Shown: piece by piece, positions 23,011-35,239 of the stretch
How positions within the stretch are numbered: the stretch's first letter is position 1
How the letters are laid out: each line of letters begins with the position of its first letter
NCBI GenBank assembly: GCA_965153455.1
Contig: OZ234499.1
Span: forward strand, 1,364,001-1,428,000
DNA length: 64,000 nucleotides
Origin: Sphagnum compactum
Lineage: Eukaryota > Bryophyta > Sphagnopsida > Sphagnales
Direction of reading: 5' to 3'
Program-made: the position numbers and the translations under genes
The notes under the pieces: generated by a model
The model's input: the letters and a program-made list of their open reading frames with translations, nothing else
What the model was told of the DNA's origin: nothing
Database searches by the model: none

Positions 23011-25220
23011 GTCACTCTTTGTATATTTTAGGAAGCACATGAAACAAAATGATATTTTAAAATATATTATGAAATAATGACATATTCTTAACATTTTAGG
23101 TATGTATTTCAAACATATTTTCAAAATTTTCAAAATGAATTATTGTCACCCTATTTACATTTAAATATAACATATATATATGTATTTCAATAAGTTGCAT
23201 CCTATATTTTTTTGCACAACATTTGTAATAAAATGGAAGTGACCTTTCAAGGTTTCATTACCATGATTGGCTATGGGCTATAGGTTTAGTAAACGAACAT
23301 CACTTGTTATTTTCTCACCATGTTTTCTTTTACTTAGTTGGGAACCAAACCTACCTACATCCATCTCTACTTGGGTGCCAAATGTACTTGCATCCATATG
23401 TAAAAAAGTGGTGATAGTCTTGAACTTGTATGACACAAATATGTGAATGCATACATGTGATCATAGGGCGCAACTCTTCAAGAAAATCATGCCAATGACT
23501 TTTGAAAACCTTGTTATTACTAAACACAAAGACGCATTGTAGCACCTTTGGAAATTGTTCCTAATTAAGGGAGATTCATTGTCCACTTGGTGTACACAAA
23601 AATAAGTTTACATTTAGATTTTTTAATAAGGTTTTTGTACTTGGGGGATGTGATTATACTTGGCCAAGGATTTAAAAAATTACAATTAAACAACTAACAA
23701 TGGGGCTCACAATTGGACTTGGCTTATTGAATTCACCACTTGGAACTAAGTAGTCCAATCTTGGTCATCCCATAGCACATGTTCCAAACCTACATAAATT
23801 TTACTATTTGGTTTAGAGGGACTTTATCCTCAGATAGAGGGTCAACTATGTGTGTGTTTGTGTTTGTTTAATAGGATTATTGTGATATGTTTTATGTTGT
23901 AAACAATCGAATGTAGGCGCCTAAACATGACAACGCACAACATTGGTTTTGACACGGGTTTTTTCTTTTCATTCATATTTATTCTCCTTTTTTGAACTAT
24001 TGAGTTTATTAAATTAGTGTTAACTAATGTATAATAATGCATTTTGAAACTCTTTCTCTTTGTATTTTTGTTATTCAAGAGGATAAAGTAGAAGGTCACA
24101 AGTGGAGGAGGATGAGAACCAAAATCAAATCAATGTTTCAAGGAAGCCAAATGGTAGGTACAAATGTGCATGCATTAATTGCCATCGAACATGACAATTT
24201 GATTTCATGAAAGATTGTGGCATTGTGAAAAGGTAAAGGCATTTAATAATGTTAGTGCACCCTAAACCACATCATAAAATTTCCCCCATAATTATTCAAA
24301 TCTTTTGGGAATGCAATACTATAGTAATGAATTGTTTAGAGATGTTTTAAAAGCTACACAATATGGCTAAAGTTGTGATTTTAAAAATATGATCTACTTG
24401 TTCATGATGATTTAAATTATAATTTAAAGTGACAACATTTCTATTTAACGTGCCTTGGTAAGTAGTTTAAAAATAAGTACCCAAATTCTTGAAGCTTGAA
24501 TTTTCCCCCACCCAATCACTTTTCAAATCTAATCCATTTGAGATCTCAATTTGAACACATGTTTTAAGATTCTTGTTTGACCATATTAAAAAAATTCTTT
24601 TGAGGGTATTAAAATCCTTGTTAGACCACATTAATCTTGATGAAAAGGTGTGTACTTCGATAAATGTGTTTTATTACTATTATTTTTCAACAATTTTGTG
24701 ATGTATAGCATGAGTGGCGATCATCTACAAGACATTTAGACAAATTTTGGGTATTAATTAAAAAATAATTTAAGCATCCTTCTATATTGTTGGCTACTTC
24801 TGAGATGATATAAAATCTAGAGAATTTTTTAATTGAAAAGTATTTTTTGCAGAATTTGACAATCAGATTTAACCCTAGAAATCACTCATTATTTGCATTC
24901 CTGAAAAAGAAATTCATGACCTAGAGAAATTTAGGAAGCAAAAAAAGCTGCCCAACAGGCAGTTACCCAAGTCTAGGAATATTTATCCAACTCAATATAG
25001 CTTACTTTTGGAGTTCTCTTCATGATGGGCCATGTGGAAAGAGGATTGACACTTCAATATTTCTTATAAGATGAAAAGGGACCATTTAAGAATTCCCCCC
25101 TTCTAAGAATTCCCTTTTGAAATAATTCATACCCGGGTACAATGCCCCCTGTACGAATTTGTAGAAGGGAGAATTCTTCTACCGAATTTCGAAATAAGCC
25201 ATCCTTCACATAATTTGTTA
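23011..25220. other. Composite insertion, middle part, no gene recognised
   Basis: AT-rich DNA between the integrase relic and the Helitron terminus, with no counterpart in the left arm. No coding frame, LTR or terminal repeat was recognised. It ends at the A before the Helitron CTAG terminus. Confidence 0.4.
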
Positions 25221-26008
25221 CTAGTGTGAACCCCGTGCCTAATGCACAGGTTTGTGTGCATTTGACGGTACATATTACGAAATTACGATTACAAACTACA
25301 GTTCCAAAACTTCTTTATATACGACATTTCGCATGTATCTATCGAGACCCTGGCCGCTGAAAATCTTGATGTTTGCACTACTTGTGACCTGTGAAATAGC
25401 AACATAGAGTTGACCATGGGAATAGACCGGAGACGGCAAATATACCCCAACGTTGTTGAATGTCTGACCTTGACTTTTGTTGATTGTGATCGCAAATGCC
25501 ACTCGAACTGGAAATTGACGACGACACAAAACAAATGGCCAATCAGTCCCGGAGGGGGACATGATGATGCGAGGTATGAACACACGTTTACCGACATTGT
25601 TCCCTGTGATGATTTCCGCTTCAATGACACGCTGACCCAATCTTTTGACAATCAACCTCGTACCATTGCACAATCCTATTGTGTGATTGAGATTGTGCAA
25701 CAAAAGGATTGGCACGCCCACTTTGAGTTGCAGTTCATGATTTGCGATACCGCTGAATCGCAAAGTGTTTAGAAATTCCACCGGATACAATGAATCCATT
25801 GAAACTCCTGCAGCAACACTTGCACCTTCTTCTGTTGGAGCCAAAAAATTTGCGCTCAGGTATGTGTGCGATTCTTCAGATAGCGATTCTAAAATTGCAT
25901 TGTTGACTTCATCAACGTCAATATTTTTGGGGGCTAGAATGCTGCGTTGCATAAGATACATGGCATCCCTAGAGTGGCACCAGTGATCCGGATAGATGGT
26001 TCGGATTA
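25221..26008 (-). mobile_element. Helitron, 5'-truncated, intact 3' terminus
   Basis: Reading on the minus strand, the helicase reading frame is followed after about 45 bp by a Helitron-type 3' end. A 7-bp hairpin stem (25250-25244 with 25238-25232, one G-T pair, 5-nt loop) is followed by a 7-nt spacer and the terminal CTAG (25224-25221). The next base on that strand is T, as expected for insertion between A and T. The upstream side breaks off at about 26008 directly against a 65-bp repeat unit, with no 5' TC terminus visible. Only the last 0.8 kb of a Helitron remains. Confidence 0.85.
25296..26006 (-). pseudogene. Helitron RepHel, C-terminal PIF1-type helicase fragment
   Basis: This frame encodes about 236 residues of the C-terminal part of the SF1 helicase domain found in Helitron transposases. 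It opens with LIRTIYPDH, reads QRSILAPKNIDVDEVNN, contains GVPILLLHNLNHTIGLCNGT (motif region with the LRN-d-GL-NGTRL pattern), and continues with RVAFAITINKSQGQTF, the motif V region, and GQLYVAISQVTS, the motif VI region. In motif VI the usual arginine of AxSRV is glutamine here (AISQV), so the helicase may have been inactive even before truncation. The frame is uninterrupted to its TAG at 25298-25296. The Rep nuclease and the Walker A part are missing. Confidence 0.88.
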
Positions 26009-29000
26009 ATCACCCAAGTGATATCTCAAACTTGATAACATGGTCAAATATTCCAATCAATCCTTTGGGTGTATTCATGTGAGCCATGTACCAGCAAAGA
26101 CAAAACTCAAACAGATAATGGGCCAGAGTAAACCCGTCTGACCAATACACCATCCACACTGGATGATGCCTGTTATTACTGAGTTGTGCACGAAACTCAA
26201 CTGAGTTAATATCCGGTTTCCCCATGGTAACCCATTCCTTAAGAAATAGGTCACATACAAGTAGATGGGTAGGAAAAAATAGGTGACTACTTTCGTAGTA
26301 GATGGTTTGTACATAGGCAAGGGATAATTTTAGCACCTATATGGGCTTTTGAGTTGTTAGTAGGTAGGTAGTAAAAAAAGCACCTGAGTTAACCATGGTG
26401 ATTAGCTAGGGAAACACAGAACCAAGAGAAAACTTTTTCATGACTACTTACACACTGCCACCGAAAAGCTTCGTAGGAGTTGTTTAAGCTTGCCCATGCC
26501 TTGTGGGCCTCTTGTCCTCCTGATGATAGGTACTGAATTTCAATCTTACGACCTTTTCAGGTTGTGCACTTGGGTGGAGAATACTTATTTTATTTTTCAA
26601 AATCCACTTTGTCAGTAAAAAATTTAATTCGTGAATTTTAGGCAATAAAAATAGGCAAGTTCTTTGACAGTTTATTGACTTTGAACCTTTAACATAACGA
26701 GAGTTTTTACAACATGTTTTGCACATCTTTTTTGCGAAAATGGGGAGACGCAATGTTCCACCCAAATTGTAGGACATAAAAATGTTGTGATTTGTTCAAT
26801 ACTCGCTCTACAGGTGGACTCGCCTAAAGGAAGAGGCTCCCGGGTTTCCACCAATCTTTGTATTTTGCCCTCCCTTGCAATTTTCTTGAAGTTTGGCACT
26901 TCAAACAGATAATTTCTAAAAAGTTTGACATTTTCAAAAATAATTTAATTAATGCGGAACTTGAAAAGGTACTACAATAATCAGGTGATGAATAGAACAG
27001 CCAAAGTACTCGTGCAAGACTGTTGCTCCACTCATGCAAAGTCTCTCCTCTCTCTCAGAGAGAAGAAAGTCAAAACACAAGCATTGGGTGAAACGATACT
27101 TACAGGGGTAAAAAAACCCAAAAAAATTGGGTTATTTCTAAAACAATAAAATATTCCAAGGATAAAATCAAGATCTTTGAGCCCAATTTTAAGATTTCCC
27201 AGGTTCAATATGTGACTACAGTTAAAATTTTGAGGTTGCACAAATATCCTAATAGTGCTTACGATTTCGATAAATATGGCTACAACATAATAAGATAAAA
27301 AAGTTCAAAATTAATGAAATTGTCAAAGTTTTAAAAACATTACTCCTACTGTCATTCTAGGTGCTAGTTCACCCTGCCCGGCCAGAATTCACCAGCACCC
27401 CCAATGGTACCTGTGACCCCTTGTAGTGGCCATATTAAGCCCCAAAATGTTACATCTGAACTCAATCAAAGCCCTGATTTAGTCTGAGCATAGGACACTT
27501 GTAATGTTTTGAAATAATGTAAGCGGAGTTTGGGATTTTTACCATGGTACTAACTTGGTTGAACCACGATGCTGGTTCACCCAAGGCCAAGATACTAGAT
27601 AGGCACAGTGGGAATCTCGTTAGTCCATTCATGCGTGTCACTAAATACATGATGAGGCATTTGGCTACCTTTAGAGAGTCATAGTTACTCCCACCCAGGC
27701 CCAGTAAATGTCAGAAAAGTTGAGAAGTGAGGTAATGTCTCTCACACCAACAAAATATCTGCATGATTTAAGGTCCCACACAACCTCCACGTGCACTCGG
27801 TGCATGCATTTTGCATAAATGTCTAGAGCTAGTACAAGTCTAGAATGTCGTGAGCTCTAAACTTCTACTACTTCATACAGTTGTGTTGTAGAGCTCATGA
27901 GAATTAACACACCAACAGCTTGCAAGCTTTGATTTCTTTGAGTTGCTCTAACTCTCAATGGAAATTACAAATTACCCATGATTCACTGTCTCAAAGCTTC
28001 ACTCAATAGGACGTGCTTGGAAATTACAGACACCTACGATTCACCATCTCCAAGCTTCACTCAATAGGACGTGCTTGACTTTGCTTAGTGTGCTTTGTCA
28101 CTAGGGCCTTGGCTTCTCTGTGCATTTTCATCATGGGTACGAGCATATTGGATTTCTGGCAAGGGGAGGTATGGAGGACATTAGCTCTTTTGGTGGCAAC
28201 TGTGGCATTCGTGGTTGTTTTCCACAGTGTCTGGGTCATGGTTACAAGGCATTGGTGGATGCCCCGAAGCCTCGGTCACATCATGAAGCAGCAAGGCTGG
28301 AAGGGCCCCCCCTTCCACCTCGGTGTGGGGAGTGTTCCAGAGGTGGTGGAGTTTGTTAATAAACAAGGTTCAAGTCCTTTGGCAATCCGAAATTTTGACA
28401 CTGTGCCTATAATCATTCCACAATATGCTCTATTTTCCAAGAGATATGGTACGAAATTGTAGTTCCAAATGTCTATTATTTTTGCACAATGTTGAAGTAT
28501 AACTGCAAAATGTTAACTATGAAAACAATGTTGTTTTTTAGTTGCATGTTATAGTAAGCATCAAGGGAATAGCCACATTGAAAGTCCTTGAAGGAAAGCA
28601 AGTCATCAAATTACAATTTTTTGAATGTTTGCAATAGCCAAATGAAGTTGCAGAAGTCAAACTAGGATCATCCAAGGCCTTACTTGTTTCTTTCAATTAT
28701 ATCAGCCTCATAGCTGGGTGTGGGTACACACAAAGGAGCCAACGAAATTACTTTACAAAAGGAGTGAATCTTTTTTAATCTTTTTTCACTTTTTCATATG
28801 AAAGAATTTTTGAATGAAATCTTTTGCAACTTGTTATTAAAAATACATATAGTTGCTTCAATAAATCATGTGTTTTGTGTTAATCATTGTCGAATAAATA
28901 TGAATTTTTCAAAGTGTGTAAATTTTTTCCGATTTTGTGTTTCATCTTGAAAATTTATCATAATTTTGAATCATACCAAAATATTTTAATTATTTTAGGT

Positions 29001-29195
29001 TCTTGTTTATTGTTTCTTGTATCATAAACTACAACTTTGTTTTGTATGTCATGCACATTACACCCCATTTACATGTGGTAAAGGACTCTTGAAAATTTAA
29101 ATTTTTGAAATAAAAACTTTGAATTTCTAAAAATTTCAAATTCCATATCTTTTTTAATGTGGGTAATTATTATTTTTTTCAAATTCCTTAAGTAA
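26009..29195 (-). repeat. Right arm, outer block of giant inverted repeat
   Basis: Mirror of 1-3590. It carries the 5' flank, exon 1 and the first half of intron 1 of P450-1. It begins with a damaged 65-bp repeat unit (26011-26065) at the edge of the Helitron fragment. At the distal end homology is still visible when the left partner runs off the window. Confidence 0.88.
27350..28132 (+). promoter_or_regulatory. 5' flank of P450-1 (candidate promoter region)
   Basis: Sequence shared by all three P450 copies, including the tandem CACTCAATAGGACGTGCTTG motif at about 28000-28080, just ahead of the start codon. P450-2 keeps one unit (about 57450-57480, with the variant CACTCAATACGACGTGCTTG). No TATA element at a convincing distance was found. 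The sharing is mainly due to duplication. Confidence 0.35.
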
Positions 29196-31891
29196 ATGCA
29201 CTAGCTAGAATCCTCAACATTAATTAGTAGTAAATGGTGATTGTTTTGGTGGACTAGTAGATCTTTTTTGGAATCTTACTTAGTTCTAGCGACCTCTAAT
29301 TTTTTTGGTCAAGATATGGCGATTTTGTTTTACAAATCTCAAAAATCCCTTTGTTGGATTTGCAACCCTTTTTTTAATCACTAGGTTACGAAAATTCGCC
29401 CAAAAATAACACTTTGGGTGATAGGTTATTATCATCTAAATTTTTTTAGCATCAAAATTATATTATTACAATAGTCCTTTATTGAATCCTTCGTAAAATT
29501 AGCCACAATCTGATGTAACACATGTTCAAATTCAAACATCCTTAACTAAAACCAAAACCCAAAATTTAATTTCATGAATTTTTAATTTGAATTCTTGAAC
29601 ATTCATATTAATCATTTAACATAACTTGGAATGGTTAACATAATTTTAAAATGTCAAGAAAAAAACATATGTAAAAAAGTTCAAAATTTCATCACTATTC
29701 GACATGGTTTTGACTCATATGTGTGTACTCGCACCTAACCAAACCTTGTATATGTATGTGTTTAGGAACATGCAACTTGAAAATGTGACATCCAACACAT
29801 TCATTCGTGTCAACATTTCCCCAAACCTTGTTTCATCTTACAAAATTTTCTCATTTTTTAAATGTGAATATGTTGGTGTGCAGGTGATAAATGTTTTTAC
29901 TATCAAGGTAATGAATTAAGGATTTTGGTGACAGACCCAAATCTTGTGAAGGAGATTATTTCAAAGCCTTTTCAATATGGCAAATGTGATGTCAAACTTA
30001 TGAAAGCCAAAGAACTTTTTGGACAATTTGGTCTACCTACAATCAATGGGGAAGAATGGGTTTTACATCGTCAACTTCTAGAACCTGCTTTTCACATGGA
30101 GTTAATCAAGGTGGTGTTTCAACCCATTCACAATATACAAATGCATACAATTGTATACATGATATCTTGCCCTTAGTAATCAATGGGGTAATGCAAAGGT
30201 AATGGGTTATATGATTGCCCCAAATGTAGTGATAGTTTCAACTTTGGAGCAAGAATATTGTGGCATGGAGATTGGATTTGGAAGGGGGAAAAAAAGTGGT
30301 AGTAAGATGGTTCCATATCTTGTCTTCAATTAAAATTGGAATTAAACATGTTTTCATATATTGTGGTTTTCTCTAGTATAAACTTGAAAAAGTCACCTCA
30401 GTAATGATGGGCATATTGAGGTGAACAGGGAATGGTTAGTACAATGATGAAGTGCACCGCATCATTGTTGCAAACTTGGGAACAAAAGGTACAATTGGGA
30501 AAGGGTGAGGTGGAATTGGAAATTAACAATGAAATGCGCATCACTACAGCAGATATCATTGCCCATACAGCCTTTAGTATCAACTATGAGAAGGGAAAAG
30601 AAGTGTTTGCAAAAATGGACAACCTCATGCTCGTTTTGTCTAAAGCTTACAACAATCCATTGTTTTGGATACCTGGCTACAGGTTTACATTTCTTTCTCT
30701 AGTTTGGAAACATATTCGTGTGATGAATGTGTTGACATATATACCTTTGAAAATGATTGTTAATATGCACACAACTTTGTTTTTGGTGCGAATGTTCAAT
30801 GCTCCAAGGTTCATGCCATTTTAATATGGAGTTTTGAAGCTTGCCTCTTTTAATCTTGCAGATTCCTTCCAACTACAAGCAATGCAAGGATTGCTAAATT
30901 GAAGTTTGAAATAAATGAAGGACTTAAACAACTAGTTCAAGGTCGACTAAATATGGCAAGAAAAGGGAAAGTTCCATATGGCAATGACCTATTAGGATTA
31001 ATGCTTTCAGCTTTCGATCATAACAAGGAGAAAAATACGAAGATGAAAAAACATGAATTAAGCCTTCAAGCTTTAGTTGATGAATGCAAGACCTTCTTTG
31101 TGGCCGGTTCTGAAACAGCGGCTTCACTATTAACATGGACTTTGCTTCTATTGGCGGAATATTCTGAATGGCAAGATAACGCTCGAATTGAAATCTTGGA
31201 ACTTTGTGGTCAAAATATCAACAATTTGGATGCATCAATGATTTCAAAGATGAAAATTGTAAGTTTTTTCAAGTTTTTATTTCTTGAATCATTTTTTATT
31301 TTTTTTTTCGATGTACAAATTGGGATGTCAATATAATATTCTTTCCAAAATGGTTGAAGATCTTTGTAAAATTATGGGAAGGTGTATAGGATTTGAATGA
31401 TCAATTAAACAACACAAATGATGTACATTTTTGTACAACTCTTGGAGCAGGTGGGAATGATATTAAATGAAACAAGTCGACTATTCCCAATCATTCCATC
31501 CTTTTTGAGGATAGCCACCAAGGATGTACAATTGGGTGATATTTTTGTGCCAAAAGGTTCAGCTTTAGAGATTCCAGCGCACCAAATTCATCGTGATCCC
31601 AAACTTTGGGGAGATGATGCTTTCACCTTTAACCCCCATAGATTTGCTAAAGGTGTGTCACAAGCTTGCAAACACCCACAAGGGTTTTTGCCATTCTCTT
31701 TTGGGCCCCGATATTGTATTGGCCAGAATTTTGCAAACATGGAGTTAAAAATTGTGTTGGCTATGGTGTTGTCACAATTTCAACTTTCAATTTCTCCAAA
31801 TTACAAACATTGTCCTCGTTATATGTTTACTCAAAGACCACTTTATGGTTTACAACTTATTATAAAAAGTTTGACAAGTCCAACCTCCTAG
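28133..31891 (+). CDS. Cytochrome P450 monooxygenase, CYP72 clan (P450-1), 5 exons
   Basis: Exons: 28133-28448, 29884-30110, 30429-30682, 30862-31258 and 31451-31891, total 1635 bp, 544 residues plus TAG. All introns are GT-AG with phases 1, 0, 2, 0, a structure common in this clan. An N-terminal membrane anchor lies at residues about 12-36, followed by GPPFHLGVGS. Residues 182 onward (GMVSTMMKC) follow helix C, whose conserved tryptophan is in EEWVLHR. The I-helix AGSETA is at about 347-352, the ExxR (ETSR) at 405-408, the PERF-like FNPHRF at 458-463, and heme-binding FSFGPRYCIG has its cysteine at 487. Length and motifs are complete, so it is probably functional, ER-bound and dependent on a P450 reductase. 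The clan oxidises hormones, terpenoids and fatty acids: the substrate here is unknown. The start is the ATG at 28133, because the longer open frame starts with GTG. Intron 1 (1435 bp) is partly within the inverted repeat. The intron 1 donor GTACGA is weak. Confidence 0.9.
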
Positions 31892-32201
31892 ATCTACTAT
31901 AATGGTGTAAAGATATATTTTGTTTATCCATTTCGAAAATGTCAATATATTACACAAGGTGTTGTGTTGTTATAATTTTCTTCAAATTTGTAGTTGTTGA
32001 ATGTGAATTTCATTTTTCATGTCTCAAAATACGTGTTTGAAATTTTCAACACTTAAATGTAATTGCAAGTGAGACCATTCCTTAAGATTACAACAAAATT
32101 GATGTTTACACATATGTCAAATTGTACGTCAAATGAGTTTTCAAAAATCAATTCTTGAAAGTTAATTACTTTTATCAATATTGGTTCAAAGTTTCTATTC
32201 A
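31892..32201. other. 3' flank of P450-1
   Basis: Similar to the 3' flank of P450-2 (60282-60590). This flank is interrupted at 32201 by a 7.3-kb insertion and resumes at 39531. No canonical polyadenylation hexamer was recognised close to the stop. Confidence 0.5.
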
Positions 32202-32587
32202 TCTGTGTTGTGTAATCCTATGTCGGCACCTATAACCATTGCTATCACCACACTAACAACACATAACATAGAAATACCTTGAATGGTATACCACATCCAA
32301 ACCAAAAGACTAATTCACTTGCAACAACGCAAGAATCCAAGCCCAAAACATAGAAAACCAAAACACTTGCATAACAAAAAAAACTGCAAAACAAAAATTA
32401 TGCTCTTGAATCTCAAATCACCAAAAGTGATTTGAGGTCACACAAGATGGGATTATATCCCATGACAAATATCCCAAACCCCATTCACACTTGAATTAGT
32501 TCGAGATTAACTAATTAGCTAACTAACCCAATTTATCTTTAACTAACTAGGACTTAACTGAATAGCTAAATTAACACACCTGATAGT
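32202..32587. repeat. 0.39-kb repeat unit R, complete copy
   Basis: First part (about 32204-32305) contains CTATGTCGGCACCTATAACC and ends CCACATCCAAACC. Second part (about 32306-32587) starts AAAAGACTAATTCACTTGC, contains CACCAAAAGTGATTTGAGGT, and ends in TTAACT-type short repeats. A second copy follows directly, split by an insertion. The flanking words ATTCA (32197-32201) and ATTCG (39531-39535) may be a diverged target duplication for the whole 7.3-kb block. Confidence 0.7.
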
Positions 32588-32685
32588 TGTTGTGTGCTGC
32601 TATGTCGGCACCTATAACCATCCTTGTCACTACACTCACAACACAACATATAAATACCCTGAATGGCACACCACATCCAAACCGG
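32588..32685. repeat. Repeat R, second copy, first part
   Basis: Copy of about 32204-32305, with CTATGTCGGCACCTATAACC conserved, ending at CCACATCCAAACC, where the sequence departs into unrelated DNA. The remainder of this copy is at 39250-39530. Confidence 0.75.
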
Positions 32686-35111
32686 CCCTTTATCTGGGAT
32701 TAAGGTCCCCCTAAGCTAGATAACATTACAAAATTGTCTATTGGAAATCCAATATGGATGAACACTTTGGTTCTAAAGCAAAAAGACCCTTAGGTTGGGT
32801 GTAAATGTGGGTCCCATTGTTAGTCACATAGGTGTAATCTTTCAAATCCCCAGCCAAATGTGAATTACCATGGAAAAAAAACCTTAGATTAGTTATATTA
32901 TGTGACCTTAGGAACCTAGGTCTATTGGGTGCACTAAAGGCAAAACCATTTGGCAACTAACATTTCTTCCATTGGCGGCATGAAACATCCCACATGCCAA
33001 CCTTGAGAAAACTAATCACAAGCAACATAGTGGTGGTTCCTGAAGATTGCCCACACAACATACATCGAGTTGAAAATGGGTCTTCTATATGATAATTTAT
33101 ACACATCGTACATACATATGTAGTTAACCATGTGTGATTATTTCAAGAATTACATTGGTTGTATGTGGCAATTATTTAGAACTATTATAAATGTGTCACT
33201 AAAACAACAACTATGTTCCAACTAGTGTACAATGTACATACATGCGATCATGCCACGTGTCCAAATCTCCACCACCCATTATGGGATACATTTGTAATTG
33301 GTTTTTTATTATGATTCCCATTGATACAATTAGTATGGCCACTAATGCACCACTACTAAAGTATTAATGTTCAATTATGTTATGATTATAATATAATTAC
33401 TTATAACTTAATAAGGATACATATTCATTAATTATTTATATCATCATCATATGTGTTTCATTTTGAGTGATTTAAAATGTTATGGGAGTGCTACTTCAAG
33501 TTCTAAAAATCATTTTTAAAGTGCAAAGGAAAATGAGTAATGAAAAAATAATAATAAGAAAATAAAATTTTCAATTTACAAAACTATTTTTTTCTTTGGA
33601 CCCCTCCTACTTTCAAACTTCATAACTTTCTTATTTCTTATTCATTTTATACACAATTTAATATGTTAAAGGACTTCCACCTAAAGTTCTACAAATCATC
33701 TTCGAACTTTAACAACATAACAACATATAAGGAATTGTCTGGGTGTTTGGGACCTGCCTTTATAACATTTGGTGGTTTGTTTTTTTGAGTTCTTGACCCC
33801 TTTACTTTGAGGGGTCAGAAATTTCTCAATTCTATTTCATTTTTAATGCTTTTTAATGCACTAAAAGCGCCAATTGACGCACCCCCACACTCCTTGAAAG
33901 ATTCAAATGCAAGTTTGAAAATGAAAACAACGGAGGAAAAAATAGTTATGGTACGTTCCCTAATTCGCAGCACATTTCGGGGGTAAAGGGGCGTGTTGGA
34001 GTTCTGGGATGGGGATTAAGAAGAGTGACAAGTAAGTCAATTATTCACACAGACTGAACAAACTAAACAACAAGTTGGTTAGTGCAAGTTGGTTAGTGCA
34101 GGGTTGAAGCACTTTTGGTGCACGGACGAACCACATGCATACACGAACTTACAAGATTCACCACGGCTTGAACTTGGGGGAAGCCACCATTTTCCCCATA
34201 TTCTCTATGCCTGGCCATGGGGGTTGCACCCAAATGTCATTTTGTCCTAGGTCTCCCAAGTTGGAAGTCCTAAAATTCTCGAAATTGGGACTCCCATAAC
34301 TTTGGAGGCCTATAACTATTTTTTTAAGACCTTTAATTAAGGTGAAGTCTGAAAAAATGTTGTAGTTGTTGAGAACTTTCCATGTGGCATGCCACTTGCA
34401 CGCAAGTAAATTAAAGCGATTCTTGATTTCTAATGGTCAGGAGTCAAATTGGCACTTTGACTCCCGACCCTTCTTTCGACCATAACTTGTGTTTTAAGCA
34501 CTCAAATGGGACGTGCAAGACCATTTTAGACATCCACGTTTCAAGATCTTTTCATTAATATAAGGAACTCTTCAATTTAATGAGTTTTGACCCATGCAAT
34601 CACTCTTTAAATATTCAAGAGTCCATTGGGACTCCAATTCCCAAAGTGGGAGCCCACTTGGGAGTGTGTGGGTTCATTCCTTCACACCCTCCTACACTCC
34701 CGAGAGCATGAAATGTGACTCCCAGGCTTCATTCTAGGCCCGCACCTTTGCAGGCCCTTGCCTTGGTTGCGAGCCCAAGGTTAGGGTTGTGACACCAATA
34801 GGAGGGGTTCAAGTTTTTTTTAAACACCAAAACAATGGAGCCCTCCCCTTAGATCTAGCCTACCTTGAACGCTTAAGTGTTATATTTGCAACTCAATAGC
34901 AATTAATGCATAATTAAAATAGTTAACCCATATGTTTTGTCTTCAAATCTCATGTTACAAATTATATAAAAAAGGCTTGTTTTCTTATGTTCTCACATTC
35001 AAATACAACTGCCATTTTGGGATGAGCTAAGAAAAGCTTAACCTAAAGGTAAAACATAAAATGAAAAACAAAATTTCATGGTTATTCTTTAGTGCACTTA
35101 GTCTTGTGTTT

Positions 35112-35239
35112 TCCTACCTACTTACTTACCTAGGTAAATAAGTAGGTCCTATTTTTTTACCTGTCTAGGTAGGTAGGTAGGTCCTAGGTAAATACGTAGG
35201 TATGTAGGTCTTAAAACCTACCAACCTACCTACCTATGG
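35112..35239. repeat. ACCT/AGGT tetranucleotide cluster with palindromes
   Basis: Alternating runs of CCTA/CTTA and TAGG/GTAG units. They include the perfect 12-bp palindrome TTACCTAGGTAA and an AGGT run (35165-35182) facing an ACCT run (35217-35235), so the strand can fold on itself. Confidence 0.8.

Noticed and set aside
25289-25986. Plus-strand frames of 120 and 73 residues, and a second minus-strand frame, over the Helitron
   Set aside because: They are shadows of the 221-residue helicase frame, which carries recognisable helicase motifs.
28088-28132. Longer P450 reading frames starting MCFVTRAL (also at 57491 and 1116)
   Set aside because: The first codon is GTG, not used as a normal plant start. 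The in-frame ATG 45 bp later gives a standard anchor and is conserved in all three copies.
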